Assembly: GCF_947488715.1 (NCBI RefSeq)
Contig: NZ_CANLAG010000001.1
Coordinates: forward strand, 558,001 to 622,000
Direction: 5' to 3'
Length of the DNA: 64,000 nucleotides
Source: an uncultured Tateyamaria sp.
Lineage (GTDB): Bacteria; Pseudomonadota; Alphaproteobacteria; Rhodobacterales; Rhodobacteraceae
Both the position numbers and the translations under genes were made by a program. This document shows positions 1 to 8,768 of this stretch, in pieces (position 1 is the first letter of the stretch; every line of letters starts with the position of its first letter). The notes beneath the pieces were generated by a model that ran no database searches, was not told where the DNA came from, and was given only the letters and a program-made list of their open reading frames with translations.

Positions 1-1
1 C

Positions 2-808
2 CCGCCCGAGTTGATTGACCAGGCCATCGACGGCGTGGCCGACATCGTGTGGACCGTTGTGGGTTACACCCCTGGCCGCTATCCAAGCACCGAGGTTTTC
101 GAGCTGCCCTTTATGATGACAAACGCGCGCGCGATGTCGTCGGCCTATTGGCAGATGTTCGAAAAGCACATGAAAGACACCGAATTCAAGGACGTGCATA
201 TCCTTGGCACATGGGTCCACGGCCCCGGCATGATCCACGTGAACAAAGAGGTGAAAACGCCCGCGGATATGGAAGGCCTGAAGATCCGTGGCGGCTCGCG
301 TACCGTCAACAACCTGCTGGAAAAGATGGGCGCCACGCCTGTCGGTATGCCGGTGCCTGCCGTGCCTGAGGGTCTCAGCAAAGGTGTGATCGACGGCACA
401 ACGATCCCGTGGGAAGTCACCGCAGCGCTCAAGATACCGGAACTGGTGGGCAACCACACCGAGTTTGAGGGCGAGGCGCTGTATACGCTGACCTTTGTGC
501 TGGCGATGAACAAGGACCGCTACGAGGGTCTGCCTGCTGATCTGCAAAAGGTCATCGACGACAACTCGGGCCTCGAGTTCAGCATCTTTGCCGGTGGCAC
601 ACAGGCTGACTCCGATGGGCCAGCGCGGGTGCGTGCCGTGGACAACGGCAACAACATCGTGACCGTGTCTGGCGCGGACCTCGACGCATGGCGTGCCGTG
701 TCGCAGCCGATCTATGACGAATGGGTCGCAGACATGGAAAGCAAAGGCATCGATGGTCAGGCGCTGATCGACGAAGCGCGTGCGCTGATGGATGCCTACG
801 AAGGGTAA
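2..808 (+). CDS. dctP: TRAP transporter substrate-binding protein DctP (5' partial)
   Basis: Periplasmic solute-binding component of a TRAP uptake system. The frame is open back to base 2, so the signal peptide and N-terminal lobe lie outside the window; about 268 residues remain. Visible family features are the stretch KTPADMEGLKIRGGSRTVNN followed by a GATPVGMPVPAVPEGLSKG region, typical of DctP ligand-binding clefts, and the usual YTLTFVLAMNKDRY segment. It is followed by dctQ and dctM, and then by the benzoate-CoA ligase cluster in the same orientation. This suggests, but does not prove, an aromatic or other carboxylate substrate. A strong hairpin with a T-tract follows the stop codon. 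Confidence 0.93.
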   Translation, partial: PPELIDQAIDGVADIVWTVVGYTPGRYPSTEVFELPFMMTNARAMSSAYWQMFEKHMKDTEFKDVHILGTWVHGPGMIHVNKEVKTPADMEGLKIRGGSRTVNNLLEKMGATPVGMPVPAVPEGLSKGVIDGTTIPWEVTAALKIPELVGNHTEFEGEALYTLTFVLAMNKDRYEGLPADLQKVIDDNSGLEFSIFAGGTQADSDGPARVRAVDNGNNIVTVSGADLDAWRAVSQPIYDEWVADMESKGIDGQALIDEARALMDAYEG

Positions 809-831
809 TCCTGTAGACAGAGACTGAAAAC

Positions 832-864
832 GGGCCGCGGCTGTGATGCCGCGGCCCTGTTTTT
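832..864 (+). terminator. Hairpin with T-tract between dctP and dctQ
   Basis: GGGCCGCGGC (832-841) and GCCGCGGCCC (848-857) form a perfect 10-bp stem with a 6-nt loop, followed by TGTTTTT. It lies 20 bp before dctQ in an otherwise contiguous TRAP operon, so it probably acts as a partial terminator that keeps the binding protein in excess over the permeases. Confidence 0.75.
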
Positions 865-883
865 CCAGGGACATGAGGCAGAT

Positions 884-1450
884 ATGCACGGGGTGGTGAA
901 ATGGTTGGCGCGTGCGTCAGCGATCGTTGGCGGGGGTGTCTTGCTGATCCTGATCGTTTTGACGACGTTGTCGATTGTCGGGCGCGAACTGTCCAAGATG
1001 GGTCACGCCATGGGCGATGGCGCTCTGGCATTGTTGGGCAATTTCATCGTCTCCGCAGGCATTGACGAGATCAACGGCACTTACGAATTGACCGAGGCAG
1101 GCGTGGCATTTGCCATTTTTGCGTTCTTTCCGGTCTGCCAGTTCTACGGTCAGCACGCGACGGTGGACGTGTTCACCTCTGCCATGCGACCACGCCCTCT
1201 CGGATGGCTGCGCGCCATGTGGGAGGTCGTGTTGGCGATTGTGATAGTCTTCATTTCTCTGCGCCTCTACGAGGGGATGCTGCGCTATCTGGGCAATGGT
1301 GAAACGACGCTGTTCCTGCAATTTCCGGTCTGGTGGGCCTATGCGGCATCTGTGGGTGCCGCGGCCATTGCCAGTCTGACGGCCCTGTACTGCGCCTATG
1401 CCCGCCTTGTTGAGGCGGCGACCGGGCGCATGATCCTACCGGAAGGCTGA
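884..1450 (+). CDS. dctQ: TRAP transporter small permease DctQ
   Basis: Small membrane subunit (188 aa) of the TRAP carrier. About four hydrophobic segments are visible: one near residues 10-30, then around 70-85, 105-125 and 140-165. The segment FAFFPVCQFYGQHATVDVFT matches the usual DctQ motif in which a helix is followed by a VDVF stretch. ATG at 884 follows the sequence GAGGCAGAT. The gene is separated from dctM by only 3 bp, so the two permeases are co-translated. The substrate cannot be read from the sequence. Confidence 0.9.
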   Translation: MHGVVKWLARASAIVGGGVLLILIVLTTLSIVGRELSKMGHAMGDGALALLGNFIVSAGIDEINGTYELTEAGVAFAIFAFFPVCQFYGQHATVDVFTSAMRPRPLGWLRAMWEVVLAIVIVFISLRLYEGMLRYLGNGETTLFLQFPVWWAYAASVGAAAIASLTALYCAYARLVEAATGRMILPEG

Positions 1451-1453
1451 ACA

Positions 1454-2806
1454 ATGGATTGGATACGCGACGTCGTTCAGTTTATCGGGCTCAGTCGGCT
1501 CGAGTTGGGGTTCTGGTCCTTTCCGATCCTGCTGGGGCTGATTTTCCTTCGCGCGCCCATCGGGTTGGCCATGTTCCTGTGTGGATTGCTTGGGTGGGTA
1601 TTTGCTATGAACGGCAATCCGACCCCGATTCTGGCCAAGCTGAAGTCTGAGACCTACAGCACGTTTTCCAACTATTCGCTGACCATCATCCCGATGTTCC
1701 TGCTGATGGGGCAATTTGCGACCCTCTCGGGCATGTCCACCGCGCTGTTCAAAGCCGCCGAAGGATTTCTGGGGCACCGTCGTGGGGGCGTCGCCATGGC
1801 GGCCGTGGGGGCATGTGCCGGTTTTGGCGCGATCTGTGGGTCGTCACTGGCCACTGCCGCCACGATGAGCCGCGTGGCTCTGCCAGAGCTGAAACGTTAT
1901 GGCTATTCGGGCGGGTTTTCGACGGCGACGCTGGCCGCAGGCGGGACGCTGGGCATCCTGATCCCACCATCCGTGATCCTCGTGATCTATGCGATCATCA
2001 CCGAACAGAACATTGCCAAGCTGTTTCTGGCCGCATTCATCCCCGGCATTCTGGCAGCTATCGGCTATGTCATCACGATCTCGATCTATGTGCGGCTGTT
2101 TCCCGGATCCGCAGGGACGCGCCCGGCAATTCCCATGGCACAGCGTTGGAAAGCACTGGGCGACACGTGGCCCGTTCTGGCAATCTTTGCCATCGTGGTT
2201 GGCGGGATCTATGCCGGATGGTTCACCCCGACCGAAGGGGCGGCCATTGGTGCGGCTGGTACCGGTTTCGTGGCACTGGTCGGCGGCAACTTGACATGGG
2301 CCGTTCTGGGTGAGGCGCTGATTGGTACGGCAAAAACCACGGCCATGATCTTTTTCATCGTGCTGGGCGCATCGCTCTACAACAACTTCCTCGCCCTGTC
2401 CGGCGCACCGCAATGGCTGGCGGACTACGTACTGAACCAAGGGTTTACGCCCTTGCTGGTGCTGAGCGTGATCCTGGTGTTCTACCTCGTGTTCGGCTGC
2501 GTGATGGACAGCCTGTCGATGATCCTGCTGACCGTGCCGATCTTTTTCCCGGTTATACAGGGCCTCGATTTTGGCATGACGCCGGAACACGTGGCGATCT
2601 GGTTTGGTATTCTGGTGCTAATTGTGGTCGAGGTTGGTCTGATCACGCCGCCAGTCGGTATGAACCTGTTCATCATCAACGCCATGGATCGCACAACGCC
2701 AATGACCGAGACGTATAAGGCGGTCATGTTTTTTGTCGGGTCCGATATCGTGCGTGTGATCCTGTTGGTGCTGTTTCCCGCCATCACGCTGTTCCTCATT
2801 CCCTAA
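1454..2806 (+). CDS. dctM: TRAP transporter large permease DctM
   Basis: Large permease (450 aa) that carries out the ion-coupled transport step. It has a dozen or so hydrophobic segments and the family landmarks GAICGSSLATAATMSRVALPE (shortened here to its core SSLATAATMSRV), GTLGILIPPSVILVIYA and FTPTEGAAIGA. Length is normal for DctM. It is the last gene of the dctPQM set. About 155 bp and an inverted repeat separate it from benzoate-CoA ligase, so the two units may be transcribed separately. Confidence 0.95.
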   Translation: MDWIRDVVQFIGLSRLELGFWSFPILLGLIFLRAPIGLAMFLCGLLGWVFAMNGNPTPILAKLKSETYSTFSNYSLTIIPMFLLMGQFATLSGMSTALFKAAEGFLGHRRGGVAMAAVGACAGFGAICGSSLATAATMSRVALPELKRYGYSGGFSTATLAAGGTLGILIPPSVILVIYAIITEQNIAKLFLAAFIPGILAAIGYVITISIYVRLFPGSAGTRPAIPMAQRWKALGDTWPVLAIFAIVVGGIYAGWFTPTEGAAIGAAGTGFVALVGGNLTWAVLGEALIGTAKTTAMIFFIVLGASLYNNFLALSGAPQWLADYVLNQGFTPLLVLSVILVFYLVFGCVMDSLSMILLTVPIFFPVIQGLDFGMTPEHVAIWFGILVLIVVEVGLITPPVGMNLFIINAMDRTTPMTETYKAVMFFVGSDIVRVILLVLFPAITLFLIP

Positions 2807-2836
2807 CCCAAAGGCCGAGACACAAGATTTGGCAGA

Positions 2837-2859
2837 TGCGCAGTCGGTGTTTCTGCGCA
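2837..2859 (+). promoter_or_regulatory. Inverted repeat upstream of benzoate-CoA ligase
   Basis: TGCGCAG (2837-2843) and CTGCGCA (2853-2859) form a perfect 7-bp dyad with a 9-nt spacer in the dctM to ligase gap. There is no T-run after it, so an operator or weak hairpin is more likely than a terminator. A TGCA sits 10 bp downstream at 2869-2872. Confidence 0.4.
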
Positions 2860-2961
2860 CTCTAGATATGCAGTAAAAAGCTAAAATCCGGCGAATTCAT
2901 TGCGGAGGCGTGTCCTGGGGCGCAGGATAAAGCATCATTCGTGTCTTTGGGAGGGTCGCGC

Positions 2962-4485
2962 ATGAGCAATGCCGCTGTATATTTCGTGGACCGCCACAAG
3001 GACGAAGGACGCGCGGACAAGGTCGCCTTTCGCGAGGTCGGCAAAGGCCGCAGCATCACTTATGGCGCGTTGTCGGATATGTCCGGCCTGGCGGCATCCG
3101 CCCTGTTGAACCATGGCATTCGCCCCGAAGAACGCGTGGCGATGCTGGTTCTGGATCAGATCGAATTTCCCGTCCTGTTCTGGGGCGCGATCAAGGCCGG
3201 AGTGATCCCTGTTCCTTTGAACACGTTGCTGGCCACGCCGATCTACGACGCGATCCTGCGTGACAGTCGGGCCACGACACTGGTTGTATCGGCAGAACTG
3301 TTCGATCTGGTGGCCCCGCTGCTCGACTCACCGTTCCTGAGGTCGGTGATCGTGATCGGCGACGCGCCGGATGGTACGATCAGCTTTGAGGCGTTGATGT
3401 CCAAGGCAACCGGGATCTTGCCGGCCCACGATGCCCATGACGATGAAACGGCATTCTGGCTGTATTCCTCTGGCTCGACGGGCGCGCCCAAAGGGGTTCA
3501 TCACGTCCACGCCGCATTGCGTGCCACCTCGGACACATATGGCGCACAGGTGCTCGGCATCCGCAGCGACGATGTTGTGTATTCTGCGGCCAAGTTCTTC
3601 TTTGCCTACGGTCTGGGCAACTCGATGAGCTTTCCCATGTCGGTCGGCGCGACCGTGGTGATTTTTGCAGGCCGCCCGACCCCGGACGGTGTGATTGATA
3701 TTCTGGCGACCGAACGCCCGACACTGTTTTGCGGTGTGCCGACGCTCTTTGCGGCGCTGGTTGCGCAACTCGAGGCAAATGGCGCCCCGGACGTGCCTCT
3801 GCGTCTTTGCATCTCGGCAGGCGAGGCCCTGCCGGAAGATGTCGGCGCGCGGTGGCAACAGGTAATGGGAACCGAAATTCTAGACGGCGTCGGGTCGACG
3901 GAGATGCTGCATATCTTTTTGTCGAATGCGCCCGGCGACGTGGTCTATGGCACCTCCGGGACGCCTGTTCCGGGCTATGACGTGCGGCTGGTGGACGAGG
4001 CTGGCAACGACGTTGGCACGGATGAGGTCGGTGAATTGCTGGTCAACGGCGCGTCTGCCGCAGGTGGCTATTGGAACCAGCGTGACAAGACGCGGGCCAC
4101 GTTCGAAGGTGTCTGGACCCGCACGGGCGACAAATACGAGCGCCGCACGGACGGGCGGTTTGTGTACTGCGGTCGGACAGACGACATGTTCAAGGTGTCG
4201 GGCATCTGGGTCAGCCCATTCGAGGTGGAACAGGCAATCAGCAGCCATCCCGCGGTGCTGGAATGTGCCGTGGTTGCGGCGCGCGACGACGATGGTCTGG
4301 AAAAGCCCAAAGCCTTCGTGGTGGTACACGGCGAGACGCCGGATGACCTTGAGGACGTGTTGCGCGCGCATGTGAAAGACCGGATCGGCAAGTGGAAATA
4401 CCCACGCTGGATCGAATGTGTGGACAGCCTGCCCAAAACCGCGACGGGCAAAATTCAGCGGTTTAAACTGCGCGAGGGTCTGTGA
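2962..4485 (+). CDS. bclA: Benzoate-CoA ligase
   Basis: Adenylate-forming acyl-CoA synthetase (507 aa) that activates benzoate with ATP and CoA, the first step of the box pathway. The AMP-binding P-loop SSGSTGAPKG lies at residues 169-178. AKFFFAYGLGNS and SAGEALPEDVG are typical of benzoate-CoA ligases, and the C-terminal LPKTATGKIQR holds the catalytic lysine. A GTG at 2941 is in frame, but ATG at 2962 has the Shine-Dalgarno GGGAGGG ending 6 bp upstream and is preferred. The next gene starts inside its stop codon. Benzoate is the likely substrate because boxC and boxB follow. Confidence 0.92.
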   Translation: MSNAAVYFVDRHKDEGRADKVAFREVGKGRSITYGALSDMSGLAASALLNHGIRPEERVAMLVLDQIEFPVLFWGAIKAGVIPVPLNTLLATPIYDAILRDSRATTLVVSAELFDLVAPLLDSPFLRSVIVIGDAPDGTISFEALMSKATGILPAHDAHDDETAFWLYSSGSTGAPKGVHHVHAALRATSDTYGAQVLGIRSDDVVYSAAKFFFAYGLGNSMSFPMSVGATVVIFAGRPTPDGVIDILATERPTLFCGVPTLFAALVAQLEANGAPDVPLRLCISAGEALPEDVGARWQQVMGTEILDGVGSTEMLHIFLSNAPGDVVYGTSGTPVPGYDVRLVDEAGNDVGTDEVGELLVNGASAAGGYWNQRDKTRATFEGVWTRTGDKYERRTDGRFVYCGRTDDMFKVSGIWVSPFEVEQAISSHPAVLECAVVAARDDDGLEKPKAFVVVHGETPDDLEDVLRAHVKDRIGKWKYPRWIECVDSLPKTATGKIQRFKLREGL

Positions 4486-5300
4486 TGGAATGGGGCAGGG
4501 GCATTGTCGCGGTTGCGGGGCACGATCTGGAATACGCATGCTGGGGCCCCGCCCCTGACACAGCACCGACGCTGGTGATGTTGCATGAGGGGCTGGGGGC
4601 GGTCGATCTGTGGCGGGACTGGCCCGCAGCGCTGGCCGAGGCAACCGGGATGGGTGTTTTGGCCTATTCCCGTGCGGGGTATGGGCGATCGTCTTTGGTG
4701 GATCTACCGCGCCCTCTTGACTACATGAGCCGCGAGGCGACGGATATTCTGGGGCCTTTGATGGATGCAGCGGGTGTGCAATCCGCCGTGTTGCTGGGCC
4801 ATTCCGACGGCGCGACAATTGCCGGCATCTATGCCGGGTCGGTGTCGGATATGCGCGTGCGGGGCCTCGTGCTGATCGCCCCTCATTTCTTTACCGAAGC
4901 AGAGGGGCTTGCCGCCATTCGTGCTGCGGGAACGGCATATGGCACCGGCGACCTCAAGGCGCGGCTGGCCCGGCACCACGACAACGCGGATGTGGCATTT
5001 TATGGCTGGCATGATGCGTGGACTGACCCTGCCTTTGCGGATTGGAATGTGGGGGATGCCATTGATCATTGGCGCGTACCTGCCTTGATCGTGCAAGGCA
5101 CGGATGATCCATACGGCACGCGCGCGCAGGTGGATGAGGCCCACGACCGATCCTATGCGCCGGTTGACGTCCTGATGATTGAGGCCGCAGGCCATGCTCC
5201 ACACCACGACGCGCCGGATCAGGTCCGCGACGCGGTGGTGGCGTTTTGCACAACGCTTCAACAACTGGAGCAAAGTGCCGTTCAGATCACGCAAATATAG
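4485..5300 (+). CDS. Alpha/beta hydrolase of the box cluster
   Basis: Cytoplasmic alpha/beta-fold hydrolase (271 aa). It has an oxyanion-hole motif HEGLG at residues 34-38, the nucleophile elbow GHSDG at 105-109 (Ser107), a late acid in the VQGTDDPYG segment, and the catalytic histidine in AAGHAPHHD. The start codon overlaps the ligase stop as TGATG, so the two are translationally coupled. Hydrolases occur beside benzoate-CoA ligase in other box clusters, where a role on lactones or thioesters has been supposed. The actual substrate is not shown here. Confidence 0.85.
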   Translation: MEWGRGIVAVAGHDLEYACWGPAPDTAPTLVMLHEGLGAVDLWRDWPAALAEATGMGVLAYSRAGYGRSSLVDLPRPLDYMSREATDILGPLMDAAGVQSAVLLGHSDGATIAGIYAGSVSDMRVRGLVLIAPHFFTEAEGLAAIRAAGTAYGTGDLKARLARHHDNADVAFYGWHDAWTDPAFADWNVGDAIDHWRVPALIVQGTDDPYGTRAQVDEAHDRSYAPVDVLMIEAAGHAPHHDAPDQVRDAVVAFCTTLQQLEQSAVQITQI

Positions 5301-5307
5301 CAATAAA

Positions 5308-5345
5308 GTGCATACTTACAGCCCGATTACGGCACTCTTGTGCAT
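5308..5345 (+). promoter_or_regulatory. Candidate BoxR operator region upstream of boxC
   Basis: GTGCAT occurs at 5308-5313 and again at 5340-5345, 32 bp apart (about three helical turns). The second copy is also the right arm of GCAC-TCTT-GTGC (5332-5343). Regulators of the BzdR/BoxR family are known to use TGCA-containing operators. The 103-bp gap contains nothing else obvious, and boxR lies downstream in the same cluster. Confidence 0.45.
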
Positions 5346-5403
5346 CAAGGTAGGTAAATAATGTATGATAGTGCCAATTCAGCGCCAAGGAACGACCTGA
5401 TTC

Positions 5404-7062
5404 ATGTCCAAGATCATCGACTTTCGCACGGACCCGTCCAAGTACCGCCATTGGCGCGTCGACTATGACGGACCTGTCGCGACGTTGTGGATGGATGTGG
5501 ACGAGAACGGCGGTCTGTTCGACGGCTACCAGCTCAAACTCAACTCATACGATCTTGGGGTCGATATCGAGTTGAACGATGTGGTCCAGCGGATGCGGTT
5601 TGAGCACCCCGAGGTCAAGGTCGTGGTGATGAAATCCGCCAAGGATCGCGTGTTCTGCGCCGGGGCCAACATCCGTATGCTGGGTGGTGCCGCGCATGCG
5701 CACAAGGTCAACTTTTGCAAATTCACCAACGAGACACGCAACGCCTATGAGGCCGCAGAAGCAGAGAGTGGACAGAAATACATCGCTGCGGTGAAAGGTG
5801 CCTGTGCGGGTGGTGGCTATGAATTGGCGCTGGCGTGCAATCACATCATGCTTACGGATGACAGCACCTCATCCGTGGCCCTGCCCGAAGTGCCACTGCT
5901 CGCCGTGCTGCCCGGCACCGGTGGCCTGACCCGTGTGACTGACAAGAGGATGGTGCGCCGGGATCGCGCGGACGTGTTCTGCTCTACCGAAGAAGGGGTC
6001 AAGGGCAAGCGCGCCGTGCAGTGGAAACTGGTGGACGAGGCGGTGCCAAACGCCACTTTCGATGCTGTGGTAACTGCGCGTGCTGCTGAGTTTGCTGACG
6101 CCTCTGCGAAACCGGATGTTGCGCATGGGATCACGCTTGGCCCGCTGGAACGCAGTATCGCTGAGGACGGGTCAGTGACTTACAGCTTGGTCGAGGTCAC
6201 CCTGGACCGGGCCGCGCGCCGTGCCGAAATACTGATCAAGGGCCCCCAAGGTGCAGCACCTGCCGACGTTGCGGCATTGGTCGCCGAGGGGGATCAGTCC
6301 TATATGCTGCGCCTCGCACGCGAGTTGGAGGACGCAATCCTGCACCTGCGTTTGAATGAGATGGAGGCGGGTGTGTGGGTGATCCGGTCTCAGGGCGATC
6401 CGGAGGCCGTGCTGGCCCATGAGGCGTTGATCCTGAACAACCCGGACCATTGGCTGGCAAACGAAATCCGGCACTATTGGAAACGGGTGCTGAAGCGTGT
6501 GGATGTGACGTCGCGGTCGCTGGTCGCGCTGAACGAACATGGCAGTTGTTTTGCGGGCGTGCTGGCAGAGCTTTTGTGGGCCGTCGACCGGACTTACATG
6601 ATGGAGGACGAGTTTGAGGGCGACAACCGCCCCCTCGCCACCATCACCCTGAGCGACGGCAACTTCGGTGCGTATCCTATGGGCAACGACCTGACACGGT
6701 TGCAAACCCGGTTCTACGGCACAGAGGATGCTGCGGGCCTGCAGGATCATATCGGAACACCGCTGGAAGCCGAAGAGGCGGAGGCGGCCGGTCTGGTCAC
6801 TGAAATTCTCGATGACATCGACTGGGAAGACGAAATCCGCATCTTTCTCGAAGAGCGGGCGAGTTTCTCGCCCGATGCGATGACGGGGATGGAAGCCAAC
6901 CTGAGGTTTGCCGGGCCAGAGACGATGGAGACCCGGATTTTTGGACGGCTGACGGCCTGGCAGAACTGGATTTTCAACCGGCCCAACGCGGTTGGCGCAG
7001 AGGGTGCTCTGCAACGATACGGCACCGGCGTGCGCGGTGATTTCAACATGGAGCGGGTATAG
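5404..7062 (+). CDS. boxC: 2,3-epoxybenzoyl-CoA dihydrolase BoxC
   Basis: Crotonase-superfamily ring-opening enzyme (552 aa, normal for BoxC). It cleaves 2,3-epoxybenzoyl-CoA to 3,4-dehydroadipyl-CoA semialdehyde and formate. The N-terminal crotonase-like half shows VFCAGANIRMLGG and KGACAGGGYELALACNHIML, which build the oxyanion hole and CoA site. The C-terminal half (from about residue 280) has the BoxC-specific sequence ending in RYGTGVRGDFNMERV. ATG at 5404 opens the gene after a 103-bp regulatory gap. A short palindromic repeat directly abuts the stop codon and separates boxC from boxB. Confidence 0.96.
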   Translation: MSKIIDFRTDPSKYRHWRVDYDGPVATLWMDVDENGGLFDGYQLKLNSYDLGVDIELNDVVQRMRFEHPEVKVVVMKSAKDRVFCAGANIRMLGGAAHAHKVNFCKFTNETRNAYEAAEAESGQKYIAAVKGACAGGGYELALACNHIMLTDDSTSSVALPEVPLLAVLPGTGGLTRVTDKRMVRRDRADVFCSTEEGVKGKRAVQWKLVDEAVPNATFDAVVTARAAEFADASAKPDVAHGITLGPLERSIAEDGSVTYSLVEVTLDRAARRAEILIKGPQGAAPADVAALVAEGDQSYMLRLARELEDAILHLRLNEMEAGVWVIRSQGDPEAVLAHEALILNNPDHWLANEIRHYWKRVLKRVDVTSRSLVALNEHGSCFAGVLAELLWAVDRTYMMEDEFEGDNRPLATITLSDGNFGAYPMGNDLTRLQTRFYGTEDAAGLQDHIGTPLEAEEAEAAGLVTEILDDIDWEDEIRIFLEERASFSPDAMTGMEANLRFAGPETMETRIFGRLTAWQNWIFNRPNAVGAEGALQRYGTGVRGDFNMERV

Positions 7063-7090
7063 CGGTGCGCAGTGAATGCGCACCCTACGG
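7062..7090 (+). repeat. Intercistronic palindromic repeat, copy 1 (boxC-boxB)
   Basis: GGTGCGC (7064-7070) and GCGCACC (7078-7084) form a perfect 7-bp stem with a 7-nt loop, followed by CTACGG. The same design recurs in several other gaps of this window. Confidence 0.8.
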
Positions 7091-7110
7091 ACCCTGGAGG
7101 AGATGAAGAC

Positions 7111-8559
7111 ATGACTGTGATGAACGTCAGCTATGACACCCGGATCCCCAACAATGTGGGTCTGAGCGAGGACCGCAAAGTTCTCAAGGCGTTGGAAAAA
7201 TGGCACCCCGGTTACATCAACTGGTGGAATGACCTGATCCCGCAGAATTTCCAGAACTCGATGGTCTATCTGCGCACAGCTGTCAGCGTGGACCCCAAGG
7301 GGTGGGCCAAATTCGACTACGTGAAAATGCCCGACTACCGCTGGGGTGTTTTGCTGGCCCCGGCTGTCGAGGACAGGCGTATTCCCATGGGCGAGCACTA
7401 CGGCCAACCCGCCTGGCAGGAAGTGCCGGGAGAATACCGCAACATGCTCAAGCGGTTGATCGTCATTCAGGGCGACACGGAGCCGGGATCGGTAGAACAG
7501 CAGCGGTTCCTGGGCCTCACAGCTCCCAGCCTCTACGACATGCGCAACTTGTTTCAGGTCAACGTCGAAGAAGGCCGCCACCTCTGGGCGATGGTCTATT
7601 TGCTGCAAAAGTACTTCGGCAAGGACGGGCGCGAAGAGGCCGACGACATGCTGGTTCGGTCCTCGGGGTCTGACGAAGCGCCACGGATGTTGGGCGCCTT
7701 CAACGAGGAAACGCCGGATTGGTTGTCTTTCTTCATGTTCACCTATTTCACCGACCGCGATGGCAAGATGCAGTTGGAAAGCCTTGCGCAATCCGGCTTT
7801 GACCCGCTGTCGCGCACGTGCCGGTTCATGCTGACCGAAGAGGCGCACCACATGTTCGTCGGCGAGACGGGTGTGGGGCGGACCATTCAGGCGACGCTTG
7901 AGGCGATGCAGGCCAATGGTATCGAAGATTCATATGACACCGACAAAATCCGCGCGCTGGGCGTGATCGACTTACCGACAATCCAGAAAAAGCTGAACCT
8001 GCACTATACCCTCAGCCTCGACCTTTTTGGCCAAGAGGTCAGCACCAACGCCGCCAATGCGTTCAACGCAGGCATCAAGGGGCGGTATATGGAGCAGCGG
8101 ATCGAGGATGATCACAAGCTGACCAATGACACATATGCCGTGGCAAGCATCAAGGACGGCCAGATCGTGACCGAGGATGTGCCTGCACTGACCGCGATCA
8201 ACATGCGCTTGCGCGACGACTATGTCCGCGACGCAAGCGGTGGTTTGCGGCGTTGGAACAAGCAGATTTCCCGCACAGGCATCCAGTTCGAACTGACGCT
8301 GCCGCACGAGGGTTTCCACCGCAAGATCGGCGTATTTGCAAACCAGCCCATCACGCCCGAAGGCACGTTCATCAGCGCAGAGGACTGGTCCGCGCGCGAG
8401 GCGGAGTGGTTGCCGACGAAAGAGGACGGGGCCTTTATCCAGTCGCTCATGAAGCCTTGTTATGAGCCCGGCAAGTTTGCCAGTTGGATCGCCCCACCGC
8501 GCGTGGGCATCGACAACAAGCCCGGCGATTTTGAATACGTCAAATTGCACATGGCCTGA
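7111..8559 (+). CDS. boxB: Benzoyl-CoA 2,3-epoxidase oxygenase subunit BoxB
   Basis: Class I di-iron oxygenase (482 aa) that epoxidises benzoyl-CoA with O2. Carboxylate/histidine ligands expected for the di-iron site are seen in NVEEGRHLWAMVYLL and LTEEAHHMFVGETG, both classic E-x-x-H type segments. The longest frame begins at 7072, but ATG at 7111 has GGAGGAG ending 8 bp upstream and gives the usual BoxB length. In characterised systems BoxB receives electrons from BoxA, an FAD/iron-sulfur NADPH reductase; no boxA is seen in this window. The genes just downstream encode a Cys-rich peptide and a flavodoxin. Confidence 0.96.
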   Translation: MTVMNVSYDTRIPNNVGLSEDRKVLKALEKWHPGYINWWNDLIPQNFQNSMVYLRTAVSVDPKGWAKFDYVKMPDYRWGVLLAPAVEDRRIPMGEHYGQPAWQEVPGEYRNMLKRLIVIQGDTEPGSVEQQRFLGLTAPSLYDMRNLFQVNVEEGRHLWAMVYLLQKYFGKDGREEADDMLVRSSGSDEAPRMLGAFNEETPDWLSFFMFTYFTDRDGKMQLESLAQSGFDPLSRTCRFMLTEEAHHMFVGETGVGRTIQATLEAMQANGIEDSYDTDKIRALGVIDLPTIQKKLNLHYTLSLDLFGQEVSTNAANAFNAGIKGRYMEQRIEDDHKLTNDTYAVASIKDGQIVTEDVPALTAINMRLRDDYVRDASGGLRRWNKQISRTGIQFELTLPHEGFHRKIGVFANQPITPEGTFISAEDWSAREAEWLPTKEDGAFIQSLMKPCYEPGKFASWIAPPRVGIDNKPGDFEYVKLHMA

Positions 8560-8573
8560 ACGGAGAGGTGGAC

Positions 8574-8753
8574 ATGCAGATTGATCGCGCCACCTTGGCT
8601 ATGAATGACACCAACGGGCAGGCATTCTGCCCGCTGGAATGCGATGGGTGCACTGGTATCTGCCTGTCGCTCTACATGATGCTGACACGAGATGAACGGG
8701 ATGCACTGCGGTGCGCTCAAAGGCCGGACGGAACAGCCGTCACACGACATTGA
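8574..8753 (+). CDS. Small Cys-rich protein between boxB and flavodoxin
   Basis: A 59-residue protein that I do not recognise. It carries CPLECDGCTGIC, four cysteines in twelve residues, at about positions 22-33, followed by a fifth near residue 48. ATG at 8574 is preceded by GGAGAGG, 5 bp away; an in-frame GTG at 8568 lies inside that Shine-Dalgarno and is rejected. It is only 14 bp after boxB and 15 bp before the flavodoxin gene. Cysteine spacing and position suggest a metal or Fe-S binding electron-transfer role or a BoxB assembly role. That is inference only. Confidence 0.7.
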   Translation: MQIDRATLAMNDTNGQAFCPLECDGCTGICLSLYMMLTRDERDALRCAQRPDGTAVTRH

Positions 8754-8768
8754 GAGTGAGGTAAAGTG

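Noticed and set aside
6172-7851. Minus-strand frame of 559 codons across boxC-boxB
   Set aside because: It spans two well-recognised genes in antisense and shows His/Gln/Arg-rich shadow composition.
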